Source: Pedobacter nototheniae
GTDB lineage: Bacteria > Bacteroidota > Bacteroidia > Sphingobacteriales > Sphingobacteriaceae
Direction: 5' to 3'
DNA: 64,000 nt
Assembly (NCBI RefSeq): GCF_004335085.1
Contig: NZ_RQRS01000021.1
Coordinates: 44,137 to 108,136 of the forward strand
Part shown: piece after piece, positions 34,147 through 42,649 of the stretch
Layout of the letters: every line of letters starts with the position of its first letter
Position numbering within the stretch: the stretch's first letter is position 1
Program-made: the position numbers and the translations under genes
The notes under the pieces: generated by a model
Told to the model about the DNA's origin: nothing
Database searches by the model: none
What the model saw: only the letters and a program-made list of their open reading frames with translations

Positions 34147-34180
34147 AATCCCGATAGCGAAAGTTATCGGGATTTTTTTT
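34147..34180 (+). terminator. Rho-independent terminator of rpsA
   Basis: AATCCCGATA (34147-34156) pairs with TATCGGGATT (34165-34174) with an 8-base loop, followed by a T run to 34180, 21 bases after the rpsA stop. Confidence 0.9.
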
Positions 34181-34573
34181 GTGCTCAATTTTTCTGACAA
34201 AGAAACACTGAAAGCACAGAACAAAGTTGATGCATGGAACCGCTTGAAAAAAGGAATATTGAAATGATCTTTCCGAATTTCGGCTTCCACTCCTACTATA
34301 CTATTTGGCTAGTTCTTCTTGTTGTAACAAAGCCAAAGTACTATTTCTTCGTTTCACGTTAAACCCCGGCCTAATAAATTTTTCGGATTGCACAGTCAAA
34401 GCCTTCCTCCTTCCTTTAATAGAAAAAATTTTCATCCGGCAATTTTTGTTTCTTTTTGTTGTCAAAAGAATAAAGCCTCCGCAGCGAGCGGATAAATATC
34501 ATAAATCGAGAATTTTGTTAGTTTTCAAAGACTTAGCTTTTTTCTTACTTTTGAGGGCAACAACAATCTAATT
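34181..34573. other. Intergenic region without a supported gene
   Basis: Nearly 400 bases between rpsA and the hexosaminidase. An 88-codon open frame (34305-34571) has no start context, no homologous-looking motif and is rich in Phe/Leu/Lys, so I treat it as chance. The only supported site is the promoter box at 34546-34553 (TACTTTTG). Confidence 0.6.
34546..34553 (+). promoter_or_regulatory. TAnnTTTG promoter box of the hexosaminidase gene
   Basis: TACTTTTG lies 20 bases before the ATG at 34574 and fits the Bacteroidetes -7 consensus. No -33 TTG at the usual spacing was found. Confidence 0.45.
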
Positions 34574-36217
34574 ATGATGAGATTTTTTACTTTCCTTTTT
34601 TTACTTGGTCTTACTTTCAATCTTTCTGCACAGGAAGTAAATATTATTCCGCAACCCGTAAAAGTTGAAGTAAAATCAAAAGAATCACCATTTACCATAA
34701 ATGATCAAACACGGATTATAGCAGCAGACTCTTTAGCAAATTGTGCTTTGTTTTTAAAAGATTACATAAAAAAAAACTATAACATAGAACTAAAATATGA
34801 TAAGGATTTAAAATATGACCTGGAGCAAGAAAGTGATGACGCGAAAAGAAAAAATGTAAACGTAATCAAACTTGGTGTTAGTAGCGGTTATGATGAAGAT
34901 TTAAATAAATATGAACTTTCAGCAAACAGCAAGTATATTGCGTTATGGTCATCTTCTTCTAAAGGAATTTTTTATGGTATTCAAACCATAATTCAACTTC
35001 TACCTTATTCTAATAAAGCATTTCCAGTTCAAATCCCAGCAGTTTTTATAACAGATTATCCCCGTTTCGATTACCGAGGAATGCACCTAGATGTAAGTCG
35101 ACATTTTTTTGATGTTGCTTTTGTAAAACAATACATCGACTATTTGGCTATGCATAAAATGAATTATTTTCATTGGCATTTAACCGATGACCATGGCTGG
35201 CGAATAGAAATAAAGAAATACCCTAAACTAACCGAGGTTGGAGCCTGGCGTAACGGAAGTATTATTGGTTTATACCCTGGCACAGGCAACGATGGAATAA
35301 GATATGGGGGTTTTTATACACAGGAAGAAATTAAAGAGGTTATTAAATATGCTTCAGATCGATACATTACTATTATTCCTGAAATTGAAATGCCTGCACA
35401 CAACATGGCTGTGTTGGCTGCTTACCCAGAATTAGGTACCGAGCCTAATAAAAAACATGAAGTGGCGCAAACTTGGGGCATATTTAACAAGTTTAATAAT
35501 GTTTTACAACCTACCGAAAAAACTTTCTCTTTTTTAGAAGACGTTTTAACTGAGGTAATGGAATTATTCCCTTCTCCGTATATACACATTGGTGGCGATG
35601 AAGCTGCAAAAACCTGGTGGAAACAATCTCCTGTTTCTCAACAAATCATGAAATCCAATAACTTAAAGGATGAAAGTGCTTTACAAAGTTTCTTTATCAG
35701 AAGAATGGAAAAATATGTAAATAGTAAGGGTAAAACCATTATCGGCTGGAATGAAATTTTACAAGGTGGATTGGCTCCAAATGCTATTGTAATGAGCTGG
35801 CAAGGTGAAAAAGGTGGTATTGAAGCTGCAAAACAAAAACATAAGGCTATTATGACACCAGAGTTGAAGTTATATTTTAACCACGCACAATTTGTTAAAG
35901 AAGATAGCTTAACGGCCAATAAATTATCGCCTATTGCTGATGTTTATAATTATGAGCCTATACCGGCAGAATTAACCACTGAACAGGCAAAATACATTTG
36001 GGGCGGTCAGGGCTGTTTATGGAGCGAATACATCACTAACCCGGCAAAGGTACAATACATGCTTTTCCCTAGATTAGATGCTTTGAGCGAAATTTTATGG
36101 AGTCCGAAAAGTAAAAGAAACTACGTTGATTTTAAAAGAAGACTAAAAACACAATTTAAACGCTACGATTTAATGGGTATCACCTATAGTAAAAGATATT
36201 TAACAGATTCCTTTTAA
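34574..36217 (+). CDS. Beta-N-acetylhexosaminidase, GH20
   Basis: Secreted glycosidase of 547 residues that releases terminal GlcNAc or GalNAc. After a signal peptide (to about residue 19, LSAQ) there is a GH20b domain, then the catalytic barrel with YRGMHLDVSRHFF, HWHLTDDHGWRIEIKKYPKL, EIEMPAHN and HIGGDEAAKTWW. Asp342-Glu343 of GGDE are the catalytic pair for substrate-assisted hydrolysis. WNEILQGGL and the late WGGQGCLWSEY are also typical. Likely used for chitin oligomers, glycans or peptidoglycan fragments. Met1 and Met2 are both possible starts. Confidence 0.94.
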   Translation: MMRFFTFLFLLGLTFNLSAQEVNIIPQPVKVEVKSKESPFTINDQTRIIAADSLANCALFLKDYIKKNYNIELKYDKDLKYDLEQESDDAKRKNVNVIKLGVSSGYDEDLNKYELSANSKYIALWSSSSKGIFYGIQTIIQLLPYSNKAFPVQIPAVFITDYPRFDYRGMHLDVSRHFFDVAFVKQYIDYLAMHKMNYFHWHLTDDHGWRIEIKKYPKLTEVGAWRNGSIIGLYPGTGNDGIRYGGFYTQEEIKEVIKYASDRYITIIPEIEMPAHNMAVLAAYPELGTEPNKKHEVAQTWGIFNKFNNVLQPTEKTFSFLEDVLTEVMELFPSPYIHIGGDEAAKTWWKQSPVSQQIMKSNNLKDESALQSFFIRRMEKYVNSKGKTIIGWNEILQGGLAPNAIVMSWQGEKGGIEAAKQKHKAIMTPELKLYFNHAQFVKEDSLTANKLSPIADVYNYEPIPAELTTEQAKYIWGGQGCLWSEYITNPAKVQYMLFPRLDALSEILWSPKSKRNYVDFKRRLKTQFKRYDLMGITYSKRYLTDSF

Positions 36218-36233
36218 ATAAATTATTTCAATA

Positions 36234-37157
36234 CTAATGAACCAAGTTATTGAGCACCTGTGTTTGATATGAACCAGGTGTAGTGCCAACTAATTTTTTA
36301 AAAGCACGAATAAAATAATTAGAATCGCTAAAGCCAAGCTCATAACTAATGGCGCTGATTTTTGCACCTGGTTTAGCTAAAAGTTGCTTAGCTCTGTTCA
36401 TTTTCTCTGCTAAAATATAATCATTCGGACTAATACCGAGCTCTCTTTTAAATAAACGATAAAAAGTAGCCTTACTCATACAAGCTTTATCACTCAAACT
36501 ATTTATACTGATTTTCTCATTTAAATTAGCTTTGATATATCCAATCACATAAGCCAGTGGATTGTGATTATTACTTTCTGCCTGCGTAGTCATCAAATTT
36601 TGAGTCTGCATAATTCTTACCAGCAGCTCCTTTAAGGTTAAATCGGCAAGCACATCTTTTTCAGTTGATTTTTCTGAACAAATTCGAATTACCTTATTAA
36701 TTAAGTAGGCAATTTCTTCATTATTATAAAAGTGATACTCGTCGTAATTTAAAGTCCAAAGTTCGCCAGAAGTGCTTTTAGGGAAATATTCATTCAAATA
36801 TCTAATAGTTTGTTTAATTTGATCATTATCTATTGCCAGCGCAATACACTGTGTGGGATTAGCATCAGTTGCTTCCGGAAAATCAATTTTCATGGTTTGA
36901 GCAGGCGGAACAATAACCGTTTCACCTGGTAAATAGTCAAATTCCTTTTTATCAAAAAGATGCATAACCTTTTTACCCCTCAACATGCTGGTAATCACAA
37001 AATCATTAAAAGTTAAGGGCACTTTGTAAGATTGCGTATAAGTTTCAAAAACATTCAATTCGCAACGCTCAAGCGTATACGCCGTTCTGTTTTCTATAAG
37101 TGTTTGTAATCTTGATTCATGACTCAGATTAACCAGATCTAATTTATGGTGCATCAT
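36234..37157 (-). CDS. AraC family transcriptional regulator
   Basis: 307 residues. The N-terminal part (about 20-190) resembles the AraC_N cupin-like domain (MLRGKKVMHLFDKKEFDYLPGETVIVPPAQT). The C-terminal part holds the two helix-turn-helix motifs: INSLSDKACMSKATFYRLFKRELG and ISAISYELGFSDSNYFIRAFKKLVGTTPGSYQ-like sequence. It is divergent from the aldehyde dehydrogenase gene with a 220-base shared promoter region, so it probably controls that gene. Its 3' end faces the hexosaminidase gene 16 bases away. Confidence 0.9.
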   Translation of the reverse strand: MMHHKLDLVNLSHESRLQTLIENRTAYTLERCELNVFETYTQSYKVPLTFNDFVITSMLRGKKVMHLFDKKEFDYLPGETVIVPPAQTMKIDFPEATDANPTQCIALAIDNDQIKQTIRYLNEYFPKSTSGELWTLNYDEYHFYNNEEIAYLINKVIRICSEKSTEKDVLADLTLKELLVRIMQTQNLMTTQAESNNHNPLAYVIGYIKANLNEKISINSLSDKACMSKATFYRLFKRELGISPNDYILAEKMNRAKQLLAKPGAKISAISYELGFSDSNYFIRAFKKLVGTTPGSYQTQVLNNLVH

Positions 37158-37377
37158 ACATTTAAAATTGGTTAGATAAAAAGGACTAATTCAAATATAA
37201 CTTTATTTCATTACTGTTACACGCCATGAAACAATAATGCTATCAATTGCTACAATTTTACTACACAACAGTTTTATAAGCGAGTAGGTTTGTATTAACC
37301 AAATCATTTTTCACAAAAGTCAACAGAACAATTCTCTCAGTTTTATAAGACTTTCTAAATTAAAAATATTAATAATT

Positions 37378-38883
37378 ATGGAAAATTTAATTGCAAAACC
37401 GTCATTTAAACCACATTACGATAATTACATCGGAGGTAAATTTGTTCCGCCAGTAAAGGGTGCGTACTTCGATAATATTTCGCCAATTGATGGAAAAATC
37501 TTTACGAAAGCGGCACATTCTACCAAAGAAGATTTAGAGCTTGCTGTTGATGCTGCTCACGAGGCTTTTAAAACCTGGAGCAAAACCTCATCAACAGAAA
37601 GGAGCATTATTCTAAATAAAATTGCCCAGCGTATGGAAGATAATTTAGAATATTTGGCTACAGTAGAAACTATTGATAATGGAAAAGCAGTAAGAGAAAC
37701 ACTTGCTGCAGATTTGCCTTTGGGCGTAGACCACTTCAGGTATTTTGCTGGCGTAATTCGTGCAGAAGAAGGTTCTCTTTCTGAGCTAGATCAAAATACC
37801 GTTTCATTAATTGTACACGAACCAATTGGTGTTGTTGCACAGATTATCCCTTGGAATTTCCCTTTATTAATGGGAATCTGGAAGTTGGCTCCTGCCCTTG
37901 CCGCCGGAAATTGCGTGGTTTTAAAGCCTGCAGAAAGTACGCCAATTTCAATCATGGTATTGATGGAATTAATTGGAGATTTACTTCCTCCAGGTGTTGT
38001 AAACGTTGTTAACGGGTTTGGTGCAGAGCTTGGTCGTGCTTTAGTTACCAATCCAAAAATATCAAAGGCTGCATTTACTGGTTCTACGCCCACCGGAAGA
38101 TTAGTAATGCAATATGCAACTGAAAATATTATTCCAGTAACGTTAGAATTAGGTGGGAAATCGCCAAATATCTTTTTCAGTTCTGTAATGGCAGAAGATG
38201 ATGCCTTTTTAGATAAAGCCGTAGAAGGTGCCGTTATGTTTGCCTTAAACCAAGGCGAAATCTGTACTTGCCCTTCAAGACTTTTAGTGCAGGAAGATAT
38301 TTACGATAAATTTATTGCTAAAGTAATTGAAAGAACCGAAGCCATTAAAATAGGTAGCCCTTTAGATAGAACAGTGATGATGGGGGCGCAGGCATCTAAA
38401 ATTCAGTATGAGAAAATAGCCGCTTACATTAAATTAGGTAAAGAGGAAGGTGCAGAAGTTTTAACCGGCGGCGATGTAAATACGCTTGAAGGCGAACTTG
38501 GAACTGGCTACTATATTAAACCAACAATTTTTAAAGGGCATAATAAAATGAGAATCTTCCAGGAGGAGATTTTTGGACCAGTGCTAGCCGTTACCACCTT
38601 TAAAACTGTTGAAGAAGCTATTGAAATTGCCAACGACACGCTATATGGATTAGGTGCTGGCGTATGGACACGTGATGCACACGAACTGTACCAAGTGCCA
38701 AGAGCTATTCAGGCCGGTCGTGTTTGGGTAAACCAATATCATTCTTATCCTGCAGGCGCACCTTTTGGTGGTTATAAACAATCTGGTGTAGGTCGCGAAA
38801 ATCATAAAATGATGTTAGGCCATTATCGCCAAACTAAAAATATGTTAATTTCTTACGACAAAAATAAATTGGGATTCTTTTAG
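37378..38883 (+). CDS. Aldehyde dehydrogenase, ExaC/AldB-like
   Basis: NAD(P)-dependent oxidation of short aldehydes to acids in the cytoplasm. The 501-residue protein has IPWNFPLLMGIWKLAPALAAG, GFGAELGRAL, FTGSTPTGR, the general base in TLELGGKSPNIFF and the nucleophile Cys296 in NQGEICTC. The double-Cys CTCPSR is typical of the ExaC/AldB/AcoD acetaldehyde branch, as are the DUF779 gene downstream and the AraC regulator upstream. A terminator-like hairpin separates it from the DUF779 gene. Confidence 0.93.
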   Translation: MENLIAKPSFKPHYDNYIGGKFVPPVKGAYFDNISPIDGKIFTKAAHSTKEDLELAVDAAHEAFKTWSKTSSTERSIILNKIAQRMEDNLEYLATVETIDNGKAVRETLAADLPLGVDHFRYFAGVIRAEEGSLSELDQNTVSLIVHEPIGVVAQIIPWNFPLLMGIWKLAPALAAGNCVVLKPAESTPISIMVLMELIGDLLPPGVVNVVNGFGAELGRALVTNPKISKAAFTGSTPTGRLVMQYATENIIPVTLELGGKSPNIFFSSVMAEDDAFLDKAVEGAVMFALNQGEICTCPSRLLVQEDIYDKFIAKVIERTEAIKIGSPLDRTVMMGAQASKIQYEKIAAYIKLGKEEGAEVLTGGDVNTLEGELGTGYYIKPTIFKGHNKMRIFQEEIFGPVLAVTTFKTVEEAIEIANDTLYGLGAGVWTRDAHELYQVPRAIQAGRVWVNQYHSYPAGAPFGGYKQSGVGRENHKMMLGHYRQTKNMLISYDKNKLGFF

Positions 38884-38897
38884 GAAACATTAATTAT

Positions 38898-38926
38898 GGG
38901 CGCATGTTAATATAATGCGCCCTTTT
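38898..38926 (+). terminator. Terminator between aldehyde dehydrogenase and DUF779 genes
   Basis: GGGCGCAT (38898-38905) pairs with ATGCGCCC (38915-38922), followed by TTTT. It lies inside what looks like a two-gene unit and may reduce expression of the second gene. Confidence 0.75.
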
Positions 38927-38949
38927 AGTTGACTAATAAAATTCATATT

Positions 38950-39324
38950 ATGGTTAGTAGAATAAACAGTACGGATAAAGCAAAAGAACTTATTGCCTTA
39001 CTTAAAGAAAAACATGGTGAACTAATGTTTTATCAGGCAGGTGGTTGTTGTGAAGGCACCCAACCTCAATGTTTTGAAAAAGGTGGTTACTATTTAAGAA
39101 TGCGTGATGTTTGTATTGGAGAGGTTGAAGGCTGTGAATTTTGGGTAGATCGTGACCTTTTCGAATACTGGAAATTTTCGCACTTTAACCTTGATGTACT
39201 CGATGGTTTTGGCGTTGGCGGGTTTTCCCTTGAAACACCACTTCAAAAAACTTTTAAAATTCATTACCGTCTTTTTACAACAGATGAATTAAAAGATCTT
39301 GAACCAGTTAAAATTGCAGAATAA
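38950..39324 (+). CDS. DUF779 protein
   Basis: 124 residues, cytoplasmic. The family pattern is visible: LKEKHGELMFYQAGGCCEGTQPQCF, GEVEGCEFWVDRDLFEYWKFSHFNLDVLDG, and GGFSLETPLQKTF. The Cys cluster GGCC...C could bind a metal. DUF779 genes regularly sit beside ExaC/AcoD aldehyde dehydrogenases, as here, but their role is not established. I chose the ATG at 38950 rather than an upstream TTG, which gives the usual family length. Confidence 0.88.
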   Translation: MVSRINSTDKAKELIALLKEKHGELMFYQAGGCCEGTQPQCFEKGGYYLRMRDVCIGEVEGCEFWVDRDLFEYWKFSHFNLDVLDGFGVGGFSLETPLQKTFKIHYRLFTTDELKDLEPVKIAE

Positions 39325-39344
39325 TTTATTTTTAAACTTAAATT

Positions 39345-39380
39345 AAATCAGTTGGAAAATAATCCAGCTGATTTTTTTTT
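39345..39380 (+). terminator. Rho-independent terminator after the DUF779 gene
   Basis: AAATCAGTTGG (39345-39355) pairs with CCAGCTGATTT (39364-39374, one G-T pair), followed by a T run to 39380. Confidence 0.85.
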
Positions 39381-39445
39381 TCAGGTACAAGCTAAAGGTT
39401 TATTTTATTTTAAAAATTAATCCAATCTTTGCCAAAATTATAATC

Positions 39446-39643
39446 ATGAGGAAAGTTTTAGCGATTTTATGTACCATTATTACATTAGGCGCATTAAAAG
39501 AAACCATAAGAATATTTACAACTAACGATGCAGATGTTGCAGGGCAAAGGCCAATATTGATTGTTATCGCCTTAAGTATTTTAATTCCGCTTATCGTTCT
39601 TTCGCTTTGGTTATGGTCGCCACGTAGAAAAGACACACAATAA
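39446..39643 (+). CDS. Small two-helix membrane protein
   Basis: 65 residues with two hydrophobic segments (about 4-20 and 37-57) and a positively charged C-terminus (SPRRKDTQ), suggesting both ends in or near the cytoplasm. The amino-acid pattern is that of a real small membrane protein. No family is recognised. It is convergent with the DCC-family gene, whose stop is one base away. Confidence 0.55.
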   Translation: MRKVLAILCTIITLGALKETIRIFTTNDADVAGQRPILIVIALSILIPLIVLSLWLWSPRRKDTQ

Positions 39644-39644
39644 A

Positions 39645-40046
39645 TTAACTATAAAATTTATTTTTTAATGCTGGAGTTGGCACCCAACAACTCTCCTGTT
39701 TCCCCCACCATTTATATCGGTTTCGGGCAATAATGTCATAAAACCAATCTCTTATAAACTTAGGAACAATTATAAATCCATATAATAAAGGGAATAATCC
39801 ATTTAGGTTTTTAGCAATTCTTAAAGCAGCTGAAGACTTTGTATAAAGTTTATTATTCTCTACCAGTAATATTGAATTTATTTTGTTGAGATCGACATTA
39901 AATGCTGGCAAAACGGTCTTCGCATAATCTCCCTGCAGGGCGCTAAATTTAAAATAATTATTTTTATCATGTGCAATTGCAAACTGAACCGAGGCATTGC
40001 AAAGGTTGCAAACACCATCAAAGAAAATTACCGGATTCTGCGACAT
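39645..40046 (-). CDS. Thiol-disulfide oxidoreductase, DCC family (DUF393)
   Basis: 133 residues with the family hallmark FFDGVCNLCN near the N-terminus (CxxC redox pair within the D-x-x-C-x-x-C pattern), then AALRIAKNLNGLFPLLY and the tail YDIIARNRYKWWGK. Predicted to be a small thioredoxin-like redox protein; the partner is unknown. The ATG at 40046 (MSQNPVIFF) is preferred to one three codons upstream. It is divergent from map. Confidence 0.88.
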   Translation of the reverse strand: MSQNPVIFFDGVCNLCNASVQFAIAHDKNNYFKFSALQGDYAKTVLPAFNVDLNKINSILLVENNKLYTKSSAALRIAKNLNGLFPLLYGFIIVPKFIRDWFYDIIARNRYKWWGKQESCWVPTPALKNKFYS

Positions 40047-40117
40047 AACCGTCATAAAGTTAGCTAATTTATTAGTTTAATCTCTAAAACCCTATCTTCG
40101 CACTAAAATTAAAACTT

Positions 40118-40882
40118 ATGTCAATCACTACAGAAGAAGAATTAATCGGCATGCAATTGGTAAGCAAAGCCGTTGCTTATACACTAAAAGAAATGCGCAA
40201 TTTCGCAAAGCCCGGTATGTCGACTAAACAACTTGATGATTTTGGTGGTGAAATTCTGAATGATTTAGGCGCAAAGTCTGCCCCTCGCTTAACTTATAAT
40301 TTTCCTGGTTGGACATGCATTAGTGTAAATAATGAGATTGCACATGGAATTCCAACGGATAAGAAAATTTTAAAAGAAGGTGATTTGGTCAACGTTGATG
40401 TATCTGCGGAATTAAATGGCTTTTGGTCGGATAATGGTGGTTCATTTGTATTAGGTCAAGATTTACATCAGCACAATATATTAGTTAACGCTTCTAAGGA
40501 GATTCTTAAAAAAGCGATTAACAACATTAAAGGTGGCGTTCGTATTGCTGAAATTGGAAGATTAATAGAAACTGAAGCCAGAAAATCAGGTTTCCGTGTA
40601 ATTAAAAACCTAACAGGGCATGGCGTTGGTAGAAGCTTGCATGAGGCACCCCACGATATTGCCAATTATTACGACAGATATAATCACGATAGATTTAGAA
40701 AAAATACAACCGTTGCCGTTGAAACTTTTATTTCAACAGCTTCGAGCATTGCCGAAACCGAAAATGACGGATGGACGCTAACTGGAAATAAAGGTGGCTA
40801 CGTGGCGCAACACGAACATACTATTATGGTAACAGGCGATAAACCTATTATTTTAACTGCTGAAAATGATATTTGGGCTTAA
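40118..40882 (+). CDS. map: Methionine aminopeptidase, type I
   Basis: Removes the initiator Met from new proteins with a dinuclear metal centre. The 254-residue protein has the five metal ligands in order: Asp in VNVDVSAELNG, Asp in DNGGSFV, His in GHGVGRSLHEAP, Glu in VAVETFIS and Glu in QHEHTI. The substrate-loop GWTCISVNNEIAHGIP is standard. Length and fold fit type Ia/b without N-terminal extension. It may be a second map copy, as the ribosomal-operon copy is usual in Bacteroidetes. Confidence 0.92.
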   Translation: MSITTEEELIGMQLVSKAVAYTLKEMRNFAKPGMSTKQLDDFGGEILNDLGAKSAPRLTYNFPGWTCISVNNEIAHGIPTDKKILKEGDLVNVDVSAELNGFWSDNGGSFVLGQDLHQHNILVNASKEILKKAINNIKGGVRIAEIGRLIETEARKSGFRVIKNLTGHGVGRSLHEAPHDIANYYDRYNHDRFRKNTTVAVETFISTASSIAETENDGWTLTGNKGGYVAQHEHTIMVTGDKPIILTAENDIWA

Positions 40883-40929
40883 CATTCATCAAATTTCAAA
40901 TTCAAGTTTCCAACCTTAAAACATTTTTC

Positions 40930-40937
40930 TATATTTG
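40930..40937 (+). promoter_or_regulatory. TAnnTTTG promoter box of pyrR-pyrB
   Basis: TATATTTG ends 15 bases before the pyrR ATG at 40953. The transcript would have a leader of only about 10 bases, too short for a PyrR-controlled attenuator. Confidence 0.45.
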
Positions 40938-40952
40938 CCCAATCCTTCTTCA

Positions 40953-41498
40953 ATGCAAAAGAAAACACTTCTTGACGGACAAAAAATTCAGATTACAATT
41001 AAGAGGCTTTGCCATCAATTAATTGAAAACCATGACGATTTCGCGAATACCGTTTTAGTTGGCATTCAGCCAAGAGGAATCTTTTTGGCGGATCGAATTC
41101 AAACTGAACTTCAGTCGATTTTAAAGAATAAGAAAATATTAAAGGGCAACCTTGATATTACTTTTTTTAGAGATGACTTTAGAAGAAAAGATGGTTTGGT
41201 TACTGCCAGCAGCAACTCTATAGACTTTATAATTGAAGGCAAAAAAGTAATTTTAATTGACGATGTACTTTGGACCGGAAGAACAATTAGGGCAGCACTT
41301 GATGCTTTATTGGCTTATGGGCGACCAGAGAAAGTTGAATTGTTGGTTTTAATCGACCGCAGATTTAGCCGTCATCTACCTATTGAGCCAGATTATATCG
41401 GTCATCAGGTAGATAGCTTAAACTCTCAACAGGTAAAAGTAAGTTGGGCAAATGAAGAAGGTGAAGACAAGGTTTTATTATTATCAGATAAGCAATAG
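40953..41498 (+). CDS. pyrR: PyrR-like uracil phosphoribosyltransferase/regulator
   Basis: 181-residue type-I phosphoribosyltransferase. The PRPP loop is VILIDDVLWTGRTIRAALDAL; the first part has VGIQPRGIFLADR and DITFFRDDFRRK, and ELLVLIDRRFSRHLPI is typical of PyrR. In Gram-positive bacteria PyrR attenuates the pyr operon; it also has UPRT activity. Here it lies 8 bases upstream of pyrB and is clearly linked with pyrimidine synthesis. No attenuator leader is seen, so an enzymatic role or regulation elsewhere is possible. The ATG at 40953 is preferred. Confidence 0.93.
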   Translation: MQKKTLLDGQKIQITIKRLCHQLIENHDDFANTVLVGIQPRGIFLADRIQTELQSILKNKKILKGNLDITFFRDDFRRKDGLVTASSNSIDFIIEGKKVILIDDVLWTGRTIRAALDALLAYGRPEKVELLVLIDRRFSRHLPIEPDYIGHQVDSLNSQQVKVSWANEEGEDKVLLLSDKQ

Positions 41499-41506
41499 CA
41501 GAAAAA

Positions 41507-42436
41507 ATGGCAGCAGACAAACTATCAACCCGACATCTTTTAGGTATTAAAGATATTAACCGGAATGATATCGAATTAATTTTCGAAACTGCAGATAATT
41601 TCAAGGAAGTGATAAACAGGCCTATTAAAAAAGTGCCTTCTCTTCGTGATATTACGATTGCCAATATTTTCTTCGAAAACTCTACCCGCACAAAACTTTC
41701 CTTTGAGCTTGCCGAAAAAAGACTATCCGCCGATGTAGTTAATTTCGCTGCTTCATCATCTTCTGTAAGTAAAGGCGAAACTCTGATTGATACCGTAAAC
41801 AATATTTTATCCATGAAGGTGGATATGGTGGTTATGCGCCATCCTTACGCAGGTGCTGGTCAGTTTTTAAGCAAACACGTAAAAGCGCAAATTGTAAATG
41901 CTGGCGATGGTGCACATGAACACCCTACACAAGCTTTGTTAGATGCGTTTTCAATCCGCCAGAAACTAGGTGATGTAGCAGGTAAAAAAGTAGTTATTGT
42001 TGGTGATATTCTTCACTCAAGGGTAGCCATTTCTAACATTCTTTGCTTGCAACGTTTGGGTGCCGAAGTAATGGTTTGTGGACCTACCACGTTGATCCCT
42101 AAACACATCCATCAACTTGGAGTAAAAGTTGAACATAACTTAATTAAAGCATTAAACTGGTGCGACGTGGCAAATATGCTTCGTATACAGTTGGAGCGTC
42201 AGGATATTAAATATTTTCCATCTCTTAGAGAATATGCCATGATGTATGGCTTAAATAAGCAAATTCTTGATAACCTTGACAAAGAAATCATTGTAATGCA
42301 CCCTGGCCCAATAAATAGAGGCGTAGAAATTACCAGTGATGTAGCGGATAGCAAGCAATCTATCATTTTAGAGCAAGTAGAAAATGGTGTAGCCGTAAGA
42401 ATGGCTGTACTTTATTTACTAGCGAGCCAAGGATAA
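41507..42436 (+). CDS. pyrB: Aspartate carbamoyltransferase catalytic subunit
   Basis: Condenses carbamoyl phosphate and aspartate, the committed step of pyrimidine synthesis. The 309-residue protein has the carbamoyl-phosphate loop FENSTRTKLSFELAEKRL, the SSSSVSKGET loop, HPYAGAGQF, GDGAHEHPTQALLD and the C-terminal MHPGPINRGVEI. It directly follows pyrR. The regulatory subunit gene pyrI is not next to it. A long hairpin lies just beyond its stop. Confidence 0.96.
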   Translation: MAADKLSTRHLLGIKDINRNDIELIFETADNFKEVINRPIKKVPSLRDITIANIFFENSTRTKLSFELAEKRLSADVVNFAASSSSVSKGETLIDTVNNILSMKVDMVVMRHPYAGAGQFLSKHVKAQIVNAGDGAHEHPTQALLDAFSIRQKLGDVAGKKVVIVGDILHSRVAISNILCLQRLGAEVMVCGPTTLIPKHIHQLGVKVEHNLIKALNWCDVANMLRIQLERQDIKYFPSLREYAMMYGLNKQILDNLDKEIIVMHPGPINRGVEITSDVADSKQSIILEQVENGVAVRMAVLYLLASQG

Positions 42437-42442
42437 TAAGTG

Positions 42443-42498
42443 AATTGTTTAAATTAGGTTTTGTTAATTGCAAAAGCAGTTAACCAATTTAAACAATT
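42443..42498. repeat. Inverted repeat downstream of pyrB
   Basis: Perfect 13-bp arms AATTGTTTAAATT (42443-42455) and complement (42486-42498) flank an inner stem formed by GTTAATTGC and GCAGTTAAC-type arms. There is no immediate T run, so it may be a weak terminator or an mRNA-stabilising stem. Confidence 0.6.
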
Positions 42499-42649
42499 AA
42501 CTAATTTCCTTCTTTTTTCCACATTCGAACAGACTTAATACCAATTCCAAAATCCCTTCGTTAAAGTTGTGTTATCAACAGATGTTAATTACTTATGTTG
42601 ATAAGCTTTGATACTATTTATAATTTAGTACCAACCATATTTGAAACCG

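Noticed and set aside
34305..34571. 88-codon ORF between rpsA and the hexosaminidase gene
   Set aside because: No usual start context, no recognisable motif, overlaps the promoter box of the next gene, and composition is that of AT-rich non-coding DNA.
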